Shown here: positions 1 through 8,631 of the stretch, piece after piece
How the letters are laid out: each line of letters opens with the position of its first letter
How positions within the stretch are numbered: position 1 is the stretch's first letter
NCBI RefSeq assembly: GCF_031010175.1
Contig: NZ_JAUAMB010000033.1
Span: 1 to 58,621, forward strand
Origin: Halomonas sp. SpR1
GTDB lineage: Bacteria; Pseudomonadota; Gammaproteobacteria; Pseudomonadales; Halomonadaceae
Direction: 5' to 3'
Length of the DNA stretch: 58,621 nt
The notes under the pieces: model-generated
What the model saw: the letters and a program-made list of their open reading frames with translations, nothing else
Told to the model about the DNA's origin: nothing
Database searches by the model: none
Position numbers and translations under genes: made by a program

Positions 1-1
1 T

Positions 2-304
2 TGGGCCAACTACTTTGACCTCGTTGATGTAAAGCGCCCGCTGGAAGCGCTGGATCAATGGATACGCCGCCGCTTACGCGGCCTGATCTGGCGGCAATGG
101 AAACGCCCAGCAACTCGGCGCCGGAAGCTGCGAGGGCTGGGTCTGGACGCATACCGGGCTTGGAAATCGACGGGCAACGGGCGAGGGCCCTGGTGGAATG
201 CAGGAGCCTCGCACATGAATCAGGCCTTGCCGAGAAAGTGGTTTTACGACCAGGGGCTGATCTCGATACTGGACGCGGTAAGATGGCTCAAACGTTCTAC
301 ATGA
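2..304 (+). CDS. Group II intron-encoded reverse transcriptase/maturase, C-terminal fragment
   Basis: This open frame enters from the left edge and gives the last 100 residues of an intron-encoded protein. The visible part is the group II maturase (GIIM, domain X) region. It starts WANYFDLVDV, carries LDQWIRRRLRGLIWRQWKRP and NGRGPWWNAGASHMNQALP, and ends in VRWLKRST. Domain X binds the intron RNA and helps it splice. The catalytic YADD part of the reverse transcriptase would lie upstream, outside the window. No endonuclease domain follows domain X. The stop codon at 302-304 abuts domain V of the ribozyme, the usual arrangement when the reading frame sits in intron domain IV. Confidence 0.88.
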   Translation, partial: WANYFDLVDVKRPLEALDQWIRRRLRGLIWRQWKRPATRRRKLRGLGLDAYRAWKSTGNGRGPWWNAGASHMNQALPRKWFYDQGLISILDAVRWLKRST

Positions 305-375
305 ACCGCCGTATACGGAACCGTACGTACGGTGGTGTGAGAGGACGGGGGAGGTAACTCCCCCTCCTACTCGAT
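305..375 (+). ncRNA. Group II intron RNA domains V and VI
   Basis: Domain V can be folded directly. ACCGCCGTA (305-313) pairs with TACGGTGGT (328-336), a two-base CG bulge lies at 326-327, and the upper stem TACG/CGTA closes on a GAAC tetraloop. This 9-bp lower stem, 2-nt bulge and short capped upper stem is the standard domain V shape. Domain VI follows as a purine-rich arm (about 341-353) and a CTCCCCCTCCTACTC arm, with an A near 369 as the candidate branch point. The intron end is placed at 375 by the sequence TCGAT. Confidence 0.8.
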
Positions 376-406
376 TGCTGTGTAGGTTTTTCAATTTATA
401 CTTAAT

Positions 407-462
407 TCACACCTCACACCTCACACCTCACACCTCACACCTCACACCTCACACCTCACACC
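407..462 (+). repeat. Eight perfect tandem copies of a 7-bp unit (TCACACC)
   Basis: The heptamer TCACACC repeats eight times without a mismatch over 56 bp, just downstream of the intron 3' end and about 100 bp before the first complete gene. It is non-coding in any plausible frame. Slipped-strand copying is the likely origin, so copy number may vary between strains. Whether it affects expression of the downstream permease cannot be told. Confidence 0.95.
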
Positions 463-565
463 ATTATTCCATTTTGATCTTTAAATGTTTCTAAAAATAA
501 CTTTTTAGAATATAAGATTGGCTTCACAATACGACCAATGCTTATTTGTTAAGGATGTCGTGGTT

Positions 566-2335
566 ATGTCGCTGGATGCTTGGATAGCGGTAGGGGTGGT
601 GCTCACCATCTTCCCGTTGATGGCCTTTTCACGCCTGGGGCCGGATATTATTTTGTTGGGCGCGGTTATTGTGCTAATGACGTTGGGGGTTATTGACCCC
701 CAGCAGGCGCTGGGGGGCTTCTCCAATAGCGGCCTGTTTACCGTGGCGTTTATGTATGTGCTGGTAGCCAGTATTCGCGAAACCGGCGGCATCGACCTGA
801 TCATTCGCTATGTGCTCAAACGGCCCAAAAGCGAGAGGGGTGCGCTGGTTCGCCTGCTGCTGCCGGTGGCCTCGCTTAGTGGCTTTGTCAATAATACCCC
901 CGTCGTCGCTACCTATATTCCCGCGGTCATGAGCTGGAGCCGTCGGCTGCGCTTGTCTCCCCAGCGGCTGCTGATGCCGCTTAGTTTCGCTTCTATCCTG
1001 GGTGGCACTATCACGCTATTTGGTACCAGCACAAACCTGGTGGTGCATGGGCTATTGCTGGAGCGCTACCCGGAGCTTGGTATGGGCCTTTTGGATTTAG
1101 CCTGGGTAGGCGTTCCCGTCGCGGTGGCCGGACTTGCCTATCTCATTTTGTTAGGGCCACGCCTGTTGCCCGCTCGGGAGGGGCTGGCCAATGCGTTCGC
1201 CAATCCGCGAGAGTTCACCATTGAAATGGAAGTCGACCCGGCGGGTGTGCTGGTGGATCGCACTGTCGAAGAGGCAGGGCTACGCCACCTGCAGGAGCTG
1301 TTTCTGGTCGAAATTGAGCGCGGGGGCAACGTGGTCAGTGTGGTGGGGCCTGGCGAGCAGCTCAAAGGCGGTGACCGACTGGTGTTTGCAGGCACCTCTG
1401 ATGCGGCGGTGGAGTTGCAGCAAATCCGCGGTTTGATCCCCTCCCGGGATGGCACTTCCAGTTTGGAGAAGGAGTTTAAAGAGCGTCGCCTGGTCGAGGC
1501 GGTGGTGTCTAATCAGTGCCAGTTTATTGGCCAGCGTATTCGTGATGGTCACTTTAGAACCCTGTATGGGGCAGCGGTGCTGGCGATCTGCCGTGGTGGC
1601 GAACGGGTCAAGGGCAATCTGGGCCAGGTGCGGCTGCAGCCAGCCGATGTGCTGCTGCTTGAGGCGCGCCCCCCGTTTATTGAGCGGCATCGCCAGTCAC
1701 GGGATTTTTTGCTGATTAGTGAACTCAATGGCGCGGCGCGGCCGATTCATGAAAAAGCGCCGCTCGCCTGGGGCCTGCTATTAGGTGCCGTGCTACTCGC
1801 CGCTTTCGGTGTGCTGAGCATGCTTAACGCTGCCATGCTGGGTGCCGCTTTGGCGCTGCTGACAGGCTGCTGTTCGGTAGGTGCTGCCAAGCGTGGTCTG
1901 GATACCCAGGTGCTGCTCACCATTGCCGCCTCCTTTGGGGTGGGGGCGGCGTTGCAGAGCTCCGGTGCTGCCGGAGTGATCGGCGGCGGAGTGTTGACCC
2001 TGGTGGCGGGTAATCCACTGCTGCTGTTAATAGGCACTTACTGCGTGGTGGCGCTGCTTACCGAACTTGTCACCAATAACGCAGCGGCGGTGATTATTTT
2101 CCCGGTGGTGATGAGCGCTGCGGAAAGCTTGGGCGTTAGCCCGATGCCCTATGTGGTGGCCGTCATGTTTGCCGCCTCGGCAAGCTTTTTAACCCCCATT
2201 GGCTATCAAACCAATTTGATGGTCTATGGCCCAGGGGGGTACCGGGTCAGCGATTTTCTACGCCTGGGCAGCGGTTTAAATATACTGACGGGGGCCATAG
2301 CGCTGGTGTTAATTCCCTTGGTATGGCCTTTTTAA
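566..2335 (+). CDS. SLC13/DASS-type permease with two RCK_C (TrkA_C) domains
   Basis: This 589-residue inner-membrane protein has the build of bacterial SLC13-like permeases with an internal TrkA_C insert. An N-terminal set of membrane helices contains SGFVNNTPVVA and FGTSTNLVVHG, two soluble RCK_C-like stretches lie roughly between residues 200 and 390, and a C-terminal helix set contains ELVTNNAAAVIIFP and TPIGYQTNLMVYGPGGY. The paired NxPV/NAAA and TNLMV motifs are the inverted-repeat sodium/anion sites of the family. Such proteins are usually annotated as sodium-coupled anion (dicarboxylate or sulfate) transporters, and the substrate cannot be read here. The ATG at 566 was chosen because AAGGA lies ten bases upstream; an in-frame TTG at 518 lacks such a site. 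Confidence 0.85.
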   Translation: MSLDAWIAVGVVLTIFPLMAFSRLGPDIILLGAVIVLMTLGVIDPQQALGGFSNSGLFTVAFMYVLVASIRETGGIDLIIRYVLKRPKSERGALVRLLLPVASLSGFVNNTPVVATYIPAVMSWSRRLRLSPQRLLMPLSFASILGGTITLFGTSTNLVVHGLLLERYPELGMGLLDLAWVGVPVAVAGLAYLILLGPRLLPAREGLANAFANPREFTIEMEVDPAGVLVDRTVEEAGLRHLQELFLVEIERGGNVVSVVGPGEQLKGGDRLVFAGTSDAAVELQQIRGLIPSRDGTSSLEKEFKERRLVEAVVSNQCQFIGQRIRDGHFRTLYGAAVLAICRGGERVKGNLGQVRLQPADVLLLEARPPFIERHRQSRDFLLISELNGAARPIHEKAPLAWGLLLGAVLLAAFGVLSMLNAAMLGAALALLTGCCSVGAAKRGLDTQVLLTIAASFGVGAALQSSGAAGVIGGGVLTLVAGNPLLLLIGTYCVVALLTELVTNNAAAVIIFPVVMSAAESLGVSPMPYVVAVMFAASASFLTPIGYQTNLMVYGPGGYRVSDFLRLGSGLNILTGAIALVLIPLVWPF

Positions 2336-2426
2336 GTGGGCTGTGACTATTTTTAGGCGCTCTCCTGCTCGCTGTTAACGCGGGTTTGCGCTAGGGTGAC
2401 GCTTTTTGCATAAGGAAGACGACGCT

Positions 2427-3092
2427 ATGACTGCTCCTGGCGAACTGGTTATTGAGCCGAAAGATGGTCAACCCGCCGATGCCTGTGTGTTCATTATTCA
2501 CGGCTTAGGCGCGGATGGGCACGATTTTGAGCCGCTGGTGCCTGCACTGGCGCTGCCTAAAGATTCGCATGTGCGCTTTATCATGCCCCATGCACCCCGC
2601 CTGCCGGTGACGATTAATGGCGGCATGGTGATGCCTGCCTGGTACGATATTCTCGCCATGGATTTGGGGCGTCGGGTCGATGAGGTTCAGCTCAAGAAAT
2701 CCGCTGAGCGAATCCAGGCGCTGATTCAAGAGCAGATTGACCAGGGTATCGATAGCCGGCGCATTATTGTGGCGGGCTTTTCGCAGGGTGGTGCGGTTGC
2801 TTATCATGCCGCGCTGACTTTCCCCGCGCCGCTGGGTGGCCTGTTAGCCATGTCGACCTATTTCGCGACCGCCGACAATATCGACCTTGCAGAAGCTAAT
2901 CGTCAGATCCCGGTGGAAGTGCAACACGGTAATTTCGACCCCATTGTGCCTGAAAGCCTGGGTCGTAGCGGCGCCGACCGCCTAAAAGAGATGGGCTATG
3001 CGGTTAACTACCGCCAATACCCCATGGCCCATGCGCTCTGCCCCCAGCAGGTCAATGATATCGGCAAATGGCTGGGTGCTCGCCTAAACTAA
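2427..3092 (+). CDS. Alpha/beta-hydrolase carboxylesterase (phospholipase/carboxylesterase family)
   Basis: This 221-residue protein matches the small carboxylesterase/acyl-protein thioesterase-like family. Visible elements are the oxyanion strand FIIHGLGADGHDF near the N-terminus, the nucleophile elbow GFSQGGA with its serine, an Asp in GNFDPIVP and the catalytic His in PMAHALCPQQ, which completes a Ser-Asp-His triad. It is probably cytoplasmic, as no signal peptide is seen. It hydrolyses short-chain carboxyl esters in characterised relatives; the natural substrate is unknown. The ATG at 2427 follows AAGGA with ten-base spacing. It stands alone between the permease and the antiporter cluster. 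Confidence 0.88.
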   Translation: MTAPGELVIEPKDGQPADACVFIIHGLGADGHDFEPLVPALALPKDSHVRFIMPHAPRLPVTINGGMVMPAWYDILAMDLGRRVDEVQLKKSAERIQALIQEQIDQGIDSRRIIVAGFSQGGAVAYHAALTFPAPLGGLLAMSTYFATADNIDLAEANRQIPVEVQHGNFDPIVPESLGRSGADRLKEMGYAVNYRQYPMAHALCPQQVNDIGKWLGARLN

Positions 3093-3138
3093 GCGCCTAT
3101 TCCTATTCGTGACCGATGCAAGGACGTAGCGAAAACGA

Positions 3139-3837
3139 ATGATAGCTCCCTTTGATGCGATAGAACCTCTTGAGACAGTCGAAATGCTGCTGGCGCTGTG
3201 CCTAACGGCATCGGCGTTGGTGTGCCTGTTTGATCGCCACTTGCTGCGTGCCTGCTGCTTTTTTGTCGCCTTTGCGGCTTCAATGACACTAGCTTGGTGG
3301 TGGCTAGAGGCTCCCTGGCTCGCTGCTGTCGAGTTGGTACTGGGCGTTGTGCTAACCGGGGCCTGCTTTTTCTATGCCCTGGGCCACGTTTCACCCGGCG
3401 TTTCATCCCCTCTAGAGCGGGATAGATTTAGCGAGCCCTGGTCGCGGGTGGCGATGCGCGTGGTATTGGCGCTGGCCTGGTTTGTTATGGTGGGTGCCGC
3501 AATCCGCTATGTCATCGCTGACATGGCGTATTCACCTTCACAGCATCCGCTGCTGCTTGCGGGCGTGGTGATTGCCGCCAGCGCTCTGGGGGCGTTTGCA
3601 TTGCATCGCCATTTGCTGCGCCGATTGCTGGCGTTCAATATTCTCGGCTCGGGGGTATTTATGCTGCTGGCCGGTGTGGCGGGCACCTCGGCGTCTGCCC
3701 AGGCGTTAATTAGCGTCGGGCTGTTAGTCGCCTGGCTGGGGAGCATGCTGGGTGCGCTGCTGATTCGGCAGCTTTTACATCTGGAAGGGGTCGAAGCCTT
3801 AGGGCCTGACGGTAAGCCCAAGGAGAGCGCCACATGA
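3139..3837 (+). CDS. MbhD/DUF4040-MrpC-like fused subunit of a cation/proton antiporter
   Basis: This 232-residue membrane protein starts the complex-I-like cluster. The first ~85 residues (LLALCLTASALVCLFDRHLL to FFYALGHVSPG) resemble the DUF4040/MbhD module normally found at the C-terminus of MrpA. The second half, with FNILGSGVFMLLAGVAG and ALISVGLLVAWLGSMLGALL, resembles MrpC/NuoK. It therefore looks like a fusion of an MrpA tail piece with an MrpC-type subunit. The stop overlaps the next start as ATGA, so it is translationally coupled to three large antiporter-like subunits. The Shine-Dalgarno is weak (AAGGA 14 bases upstream). The domain split is read from helix pattern and motifs, so the exact boundary is uncertain. 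Confidence 0.7.
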   Translation: MIAPFDAIEPLETVEMLLALCLTASALVCLFDRHLLRACCFFVAFAASMTLAWWWLEAPWLAAVELVLGVVLTGACFFYALGHVSPGVSSPLERDRFSEPWSRVAMRVVLALAWFVMVGAAIRYVIADMAYSPSQHPLLLAGVVIAASALGAFALHRHLLRRLLAFNILGSGVFMLLAGVAGTSASAQALISVGLLVAWLGSMLGALLIRQLLHLEGVEALGPDGKPKESAT

Positions 3838-5324
3838 CTTGGCGCTTTGGCCTTTTCGATAGCACCTTTGAACCTCTTGCCAGCACTCATTGGGCGCTGT
3901 TAGCTGCGCTTGGCTTGCCGCTTCTACTGGGTATGCTGGCGGCACTCTTTCCCCCTAAACGCGCCTTTCCCGTTGCGCTGGCGAGCCTGCCGATATTGGT
4001 GTCCGGGTGGATGCTGCTATCTGCTTATGACCAGGCGGGTCTGCTCCGCTGGCAGTGGGAAATAGCCGGTATTCTCTTGTCACTCCGCTTAAATGGGCTG
4101 AGCGTACTACTGCTGTTAATGACCCAGGTGATCGGCGTTGCTGCGGCGCTTTATACACCAGGGTACCTGCGCTTAAGCGAAACCGGGCCTTTGGCACGCT
4201 GGCTCTGGCCGCTGATGGGCGTTGTGCTGAGTGCACTCTCATTAATTTGGTTGGCCACCGACCTGTTGACCCTTTACCTAGCACTGGAACTGATGGGCTT
4301 GGCGGCGGTGGGTATGCTGCTGTTATCGGGAAAGGTGCCCGCGCTAGTGGCGGGAATGCGCTATTTGCTGTTGGCGCTGGTAGGCTCGCTCACCTATCTA
4401 CTCGGGGTCGCGCTGATTTTAGGCCACTGGGGTCGATTGGATCTGCAGGGCTTGGCTGATGTGATAGAGCCTGGCCCGGTGGCATGGTTCGCCGCCGCCT
4501 TGATCGGCACTGGCCTAGCCTTAAAAGCCGCACTGTTTCCGCTGCATGCCTGGCTGACCCCGGTGCATGAGAGTGCCTGGACACCCGTGAGCGCGTTGCA
4601 TGCCGCGCTGGTGATCAAAGCGTCGCTGTTTATACTGCTGCAGCTGTGGAGCATTCTACTCCCTGAAACGTTCTATGCCCCGCGTGTTATCGCCTGGTTA
4701 GGCCTGCTGGCGATTGTATGGGGCGGATTGCTGGCATGGCGTACTGATTCGCTTAAAACCCTGGTTGCTTCGTCCACCGTGGCCCAGTTGGGCTACCTGA
4801 TGGTGGCTTTTCCACTGCTGCTTGGGCCCAATATCGAACCGCTGCCCCGTGCGTTAGCTTGGGAAGGGTTCTGGCTGCAGCTAATGGGCCACGCCTTTGC
4901 CAAAGCCGCCATGTTTATGGCCGCAGGCAACCTAATACTGGCCACCGGCGAGAGCACGCTTAAAGGCTTGGCGGGTACCAGCCGCCGTTTGCCGCTGTCA
5001 CTGCTAGTGTTTGGCGTCGCCTCTATCACTTTAATGGGCCTTCCGCCCAGTGCTGGCTTTACGGCGAAATGGATGCTGCTGCAGGCGATGATCATCACCC
5101 AGCAGTGGTGGGCGGTGGCGGCGTTATTAACCGGCACGCTATTAACCGCGGCCTATATATTCCGCCTGTTTCGTTACTCGTTTGACGAAACGGCCCCCCG
5201 CCATCGTTACCAACCTCTGGCGCCCGGTATGGATCTGATCGCACTAACGCTGGCACTGATTGCGTTCGCCCTGGGGCTATTGGCGCATTTCCCGCTGGAA
5301 TTGATGCATGGAGGTAGCCCATGA
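3834..5324 (+). CDS. NuoM/NuoN/MrpD-like proton-conducting membrane subunit (1 of 3)
   Basis: This 496-residue polytopic protein belongs to the Proton_antipo_M (NuoL/M/N, MrpA/D) family. The core shows the discontinuous-helix and lysine/glutamate channel features of the family: YLALELMGLAAVGML, GLALKAALFPLHAWLTPVHE, SALHAALVIKA, TLVASSTVAQLGYL, and GLPPSAGFTAKWMLLQAM near the end. The HAWLTPVHE lysine/histidine motif is the usual half-channel signature. It overlaps its neighbours by ATGA on both sides, so the four genes form one tight unit. Membrane-embedded proton or sodium translocation is inferred from the family. A role in a NADH dehydrogenase is unlikely because no peripheral-arm subunit is nearby. 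Confidence 0.85.
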   Translation: MTWRFGLFDSTFEPLASTHWALLAALGLPLLLGMLAALFPPKRAFPVALASLPILVSGWMLLSAYDQAGLLRWQWEIAGILLSLRLNGLSVLLLLMTQVIGVAAALYTPGYLRLSETGPLARWLWPLMGVVLSALSLIWLATDLLTLYLALELMGLAAVGMLLLSGKVPALVAGMRYLLLALVGSLTYLLGVALILGHWGRLDLQGLADVIEPGPVAWFAAALIGTGLALKAALFPLHAWLTPVHESAWTPVSALHAALVIKASLFILLQLWSILLPETFYAPRVIAWLGLLAIVWGGLLAWRTDSLKTLVASSTVAQLGYLMVAFPLLLGPNIEPLPRALAWEGFWLQLMGHAFAKAAMFMAAGNLILATGESTLKGLAGTSRRLPLSLLVFGVASITLMGLPPSAGFTAKWMLLQAMIITQQWWAVAALLTGTLLTAAYIFRLFRYSFDETAPRHRYQPLAPGMDLIALTLALIAFALGLLAHFPLELMHGGSP

Positions 5325-6826
5325 ACGCCGCCTGGTTACCGCTGACCGCTTTGGCGACCTCGCTCCTGGTGGTGGTGATTATTTTTGCGCTGCCGGAAGA
5401 CGCGAGGCGACTGCGTACGACGATCAACCTCGCGGCGGCAGTGGTTAAGATTATTCTGGTTATGCTGATGGTCAGGCGGGTAGCCGCAGGACATGAGGAC
5501 ATTTTTAGCTTTCAGGTAGTGGGGGGCGTTGATTTCGTTCTGCGCAGCGATGCGCTAGGGGTGATGTTCGCCGGGTTATCGTCGCTGCTGTGGCTATGCA
5601 CCACGGTTTATGCTATCGGCTATTTAGAAGGTTCTGCCAACCGGAAGCGTTTTTTTGGCTTTTTCAGCCTGTGCGTGGCGAGCACCATCGGCATTGCCCT
5701 CGCCGATAACCTGTTTACCTTCCTGATTTTTTACGAAATGTTGACGCTCTCCACTTACCCACTGGTGGTTCACAAGGGGACGCAGCAAGCCCTCAATGCG
5801 GGGCGTGTCTATTTACGCTATACGCTAAGCGCCGGTGTGGTGCTGCTACTGGGGGCTGTGCTGCTGTATAGCCTGACCGGGGATCAATCGTTCTCCTCAG
5901 AAGAGGGTTTGGGCGACTACGTGAACGATCACCGTGGTCTGCTAACGCTAATATTTGCCCTCCTGGTGGGAGGGCTTGCTGTGAAAGCCGCCATGGTACC
6001 GCTGCACGGATGGCTACCCAGAGCGATGGTGGCGCCCGCGCCGGTGAGCGCGCTGCTGCACGCGGTTGCGGTGGTGAAGGCGGGGGCCTTCGGCATTATG
6101 CGGGTGGTTTACGATCTGTTTGGCATTGAACTAAGTGTAGAGCTGGGCGTTATCACCGCGTTAGCGGTGGCGGCCTCTATTACCATTATATATGGCTCGT
6201 TAAGGGCGATTGCCCAAGAGGAGCTCAAACCACGCCTAGCGTTTTCTACGGTCAGCCAAGTCTCCTACGTCATACTCGGTATAGGCTTATTCGGCCCGTT
6301 TGGTACCGTCGGGGCCTTGGCGCACTTGCTGCATCAGGGGTTAATGAAGATCACGTTGTTCTTCTGCGCGGGCAACTACGCCGAAGAGCTGGGGATTCAT
6401 CGCATTGATGAAATGGACGGTGCTGGTAAGCGTATGCCATTGACCAGCATTGCGTTTACTATCGGCGCGTTTGGCATGATTGGCCTTCCTCCTGTGGCGG
6501 GCTTTATTACCAAGTGGTATCTCGGGGTTGGCGCGATTCAAGCCGAGATGTACTGGGTCGTCGCCGTGCTAGTGGCGAGCAGCACACTCAACGCCATGTA
6601 CTTTTTACCCATTGTGCACCGTTTGTGGTTCCGTTCAGGGCCTGCCCATGGCAAAGGGCGTTGGCCCCAAGAGCAGCGTCTAGGTCGGTTAGAAACTCAT
6701 GGCTGGTTACTTTGGCCCATGGCGTTTACCGCCCTGGCCAGCCTGGGTGCTGGGCTGTTTGCCGGGCTGCCCTTTAGTCCCTTGGATTGGGCCGCTCGCG
6801 TGGCGTCCGGGGAGTATCTGCCATGA
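5321..6826 (+). CDS. MrpD/NuoM-like monovalent cation/H+ antiporter subunit (2 of 3)
   Basis: This 501-residue membrane protein is the most canonical MrpD-like member of the cluster. Family motifs include NLFTFLIFYEMLTLSTYPLV, with the conserved glutamate of helix 5, GLAVKAAMVPLHGWLPRAM, APVSALLHAVAVVKAGAFG, LAFSTVSQVSYVILG, GALAHLLHQGLMKITLFF and GLPPVAGFITKWYLG. The conserved glutamate and lysines belong to the proton pathway in characterised relatives. GGAGG lies eight bases before the ATG, which overlaps the preceding stop. It should pair with the other two large subunits and the small fused subunit in one membrane complex. Confidence 0.88.
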   Translation: MNAAWLPLTALATSLLVVVIIFALPEDARRLRTTINLAAAVVKIILVMLMVRRVAAGHEDIFSFQVVGGVDFVLRSDALGVMFAGLSSLLWLCTTVYAIGYLEGSANRKRFFGFFSLCVASTIGIALADNLFTFLIFYEMLTLSTYPLVVHKGTQQALNAGRVYLRYTLSAGVVLLLGAVLLYSLTGDQSFSSEEGLGDYVNDHRGLLTLIFALLVGGLAVKAAMVPLHGWLPRAMVAPAPVSALLHAVAVVKAGAFGIMRVVYDLFGIELSVELGVITALAVAASITIIYGSLRAIAQEELKPRLAFSTVSQVSYVILGIGLFGPFGTVGALAHLLHQGLMKITLFFCAGNYAEELGIHRIDEMDGAGKRMPLTSIAFTIGAFGMIGLPPVAGFITKWYLGVGAIQAEMYWVVAVLVASSTLNAMYFLPIVHRLWFRSGPAHGKGRWPQEQRLGRLETHGWLLWPMAFTALASLGAGLFAGLPFSPLDWAARVASGEYLP

Positions 6827-8595
6827 TGACGCTGCTGCTTGCCCTGGCGCTACTTTGGCCACTGGTCGTCGTCGGCTGGACGCTATGCAACGCCTATCGC
6901 ACTCCCTCTGTGCGGCGCGATTATTTTTCAGCGCTATGGCTAAGCGCCGGTTGGCCAGCGCTGCTGTTAGCCTACGGCGGTGAGGCGCAGTGGACGTTGG
7001 ATGCCTGGATGCTGGGCGGCGAATGGGCGCTCAACTCGTTAAGCCGCCCGTGGCTTGCGTTTACCGCGCTGCTCTGGAGCCTGGCGGCGTTTCATGCCAG
7101 AGGCTATTTGGCGGCGGAGCAGGCGAAGGCCCGGGACGGTGATCAAGACGCCGAGCGGCGCCTGTTGCGTCTGGCGCTGCTTTGGCCGCTGACGCTGCTG
7201 GGCAACGTGCTGCTGATTATTGCCCAGGATATCGCCAGCTTTTATCTAGGTTTTGCGCTGATGACCTTCGCCGCCTACGCGCTGGTGGTGCATAGCGGCT
7301 CACAGGAGGCACGGTTGGGGGCCAAGGCCTATTTGATATTAGCCGTGGTGGGGGAAGGGCTCATTCTTGGCGGCTTTCTATGGGCGGCCGGTGAAGCCGA
7401 TACGCTTACGCTCCAAGGGGTACGCGAAGGTATTTTAGACGCTGAGCACGGCGCATGGATGGCCACCTTGCTGTGTCTGGGCTTTGGCGTGAAAGCGGGT
7501 GTTATCGGCCTGCACGTATGGCTGCCGTTGGCCCACCCGGTGGCACCGGCGCCCGCTAGCGCGGTGCTTAGCGGGGCGATGATTAAGGCAGGGCTATTGA
7601 GCTGGATCAGTGTGCTGCCGCTGGGTGATGAACAGGTGTCTCAATCGCTCGCCCACTTTGGCAACCTGATGCTGATGGCGGGGCTTGCGGCGGCGTTTGG
7701 CGCCGCGCTGTATGGGGTTTTTCAGCGTCATCCCAAAGCCGTGTTGGCCTACTCCAGTATCAGTCAGATGGGTATGATGACGGCGCTGGTGGCCATGGGC
7801 TTAGTGGCGCCAGACGTATGGCCACTGCTATGGCCAGGCTTGGTACTGTTTGCTGCACATCACGCGCTGGCCAAAGGCGCGCTATTTATGGGCACCAGTA
7901 TCAGCGAGCATCTCCCTCGCTGGCCGTTGCCGTTGGTTTGGGCGTTGCTGGCACTGCCGGGTATCTCGTTGGCGGGCGCCATTGGCGCGGGCCTGATCAG
8001 CAAGTGGGGCGTGAAGAGTCCGCTTTATGAAATGCACCATGAATCGCTGATCAAATTGCTTAGTTGGGCCGCTGTCGGTACCGCGGCACTGGTGAGTGTT
8101 GCCCTTTGGCGCCAGTGGCAGCAGCGCCATCAAGGGGGCAGTAACCGAGAGCAGTGGGGCGCCTGGTTAGTCGCCATTGCCGCAGCGCTGTTAACGCCGC
8201 TTTGGCTTCCCCTTCCAGCAGGCAGCATCGAGATACCGCCACTTAAAGAGTGGCTGGGGATTATGTGGCCCTTGCCGGTGGGCGTTCTGTTCGCGACGGT
8301 GGGCTGGCTATTAACGCGACCGCTGAAGGGTAAATCGCTTCCCGCAGGTGATCTATGGTGGTTCTACGCCGCTATAGTCGGCGCTGTGATGGTGCCGGTA
8401 CGTTGTTTTGGGCACTACTGCGCCCAGGTGAAAGCGGCGAGTGTAGCCAGCGCGCAAAAAACCGAAGCAACGTTGATGGGGTATTTAACGCGGCTGTTGT
8501 CGGCCGAGTCCTGGTTGCGTCACCATGCCAGTGGCTTGATGATGGTGCTTGCCGTATTGCTCGCGGCGTTACTAATGTGGGAAGGCCAACGATGA
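6823..8595 (+). CDS. NuoL/MrpA-like proton-conducting membrane subunit (3 of 3)
   Basis: This 590-residue protein is the longest of the three antiporter-like subunits and also belongs to the Proton_antipo_M family. Motifs seen are FYLGFALMTFAAYALVVHSG, GFGVKAGVIGLHVWLPLAHP, APASAVLSGAMIKAGLLSW, LAYSSISQMGMM and HHALAKGALFMGTS. The C-terminus adds several helices, but it lacks the long MrpA tail; that tail-like piece appears as the separate fused subunit at 3139. Start 6823 (ATGATG) overlaps the upstream stop, with GGGGAG before it; the second ATG at 6826 is an equally possible start. It ends the cluster, and a YihY gene follows after 36 bp. Confidence 0.85.
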   Translation: MMTLLLALALLWPLVVVGWTLCNAYRTPSVRRDYFSALWLSAGWPALLLAYGGEAQWTLDAWMLGGEWALNSLSRPWLAFTALLWSLAAFHARGYLAAEQAKARDGDQDAERRLLRLALLWPLTLLGNVLLIIAQDIASFYLGFALMTFAAYALVVHSGSQEARLGAKAYLILAVVGEGLILGGFLWAAGEADTLTLQGVREGILDAEHGAWMATLLCLGFGVKAGVIGLHVWLPLAHPVAPAPASAVLSGAMIKAGLLSWISVLPLGDEQVSQSLAHFGNLMLMAGLAAAFGAALYGVFQRHPKAVLAYSSISQMGMMTALVAMGLVAPDVWPLLWPGLVLFAAHHALAKGALFMGTSISEHLPRWPLPLVWALLALPGISLAGAIGAGLISKWGVKSPLYEMHHESLIKLLSWAAVGTAALVSVALWRQWQQRHQGGSNREQWGAWLVAIAAALLTPLWLPLPAGSIEIPPLKEWLGIMWPLPVGVLFATVGWLLTRPLKGKSLPAGDLWWFYAAIVGAVMVPVRCFGHYCAQVKAASVASAQKTEATLMGYLTRLLSAESWLRHHASGLMMVLAVLLAALLMWEGQR

Positions 8596-8631
8596 GACGA
8601 CTGTTTGCAATGTGCTTGTCAGGAGCCTGCT

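Larger units (their letters stand above)
1..375 (+). mobile_element. Group II intron, 3' portion (truncated by window edge)
   Basis: The window opens inside a group II intron. A maturase C-terminus ends at 304 and is followed at once by an RNA domain V hairpin and a domain VI-like hairpin, and the intron appears to end near 375 in ACTCGAT. The protein stops shortly after the maturase domain with no HNH endonuclease tail, as in endonuclease-less classes such as IIC. The 5' part, including the reverse transcriptase domain, lies outside the window. The exact 3' splice point is inferred. Confidence 0.85.

Noticed and set aside
58..394. Overlapping open frames on both strands at the left edge
   Set aside because: They are other-frame shadows of the intron maturase and its RNA domains V and VI; the frame starting at base 2 carries clear maturase motifs.
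407..462. CRISPR array
   Set aside because: The repeat unit is seven bases with no spacers, so it is a simple tandem repeat.
3139..8595. Respiratory complex I (nuo) operon
   Set aside because: Only membrane-arm antiporter-like subunits are present; no NADH, FMN or iron-sulfur subunits are encoded nearby.
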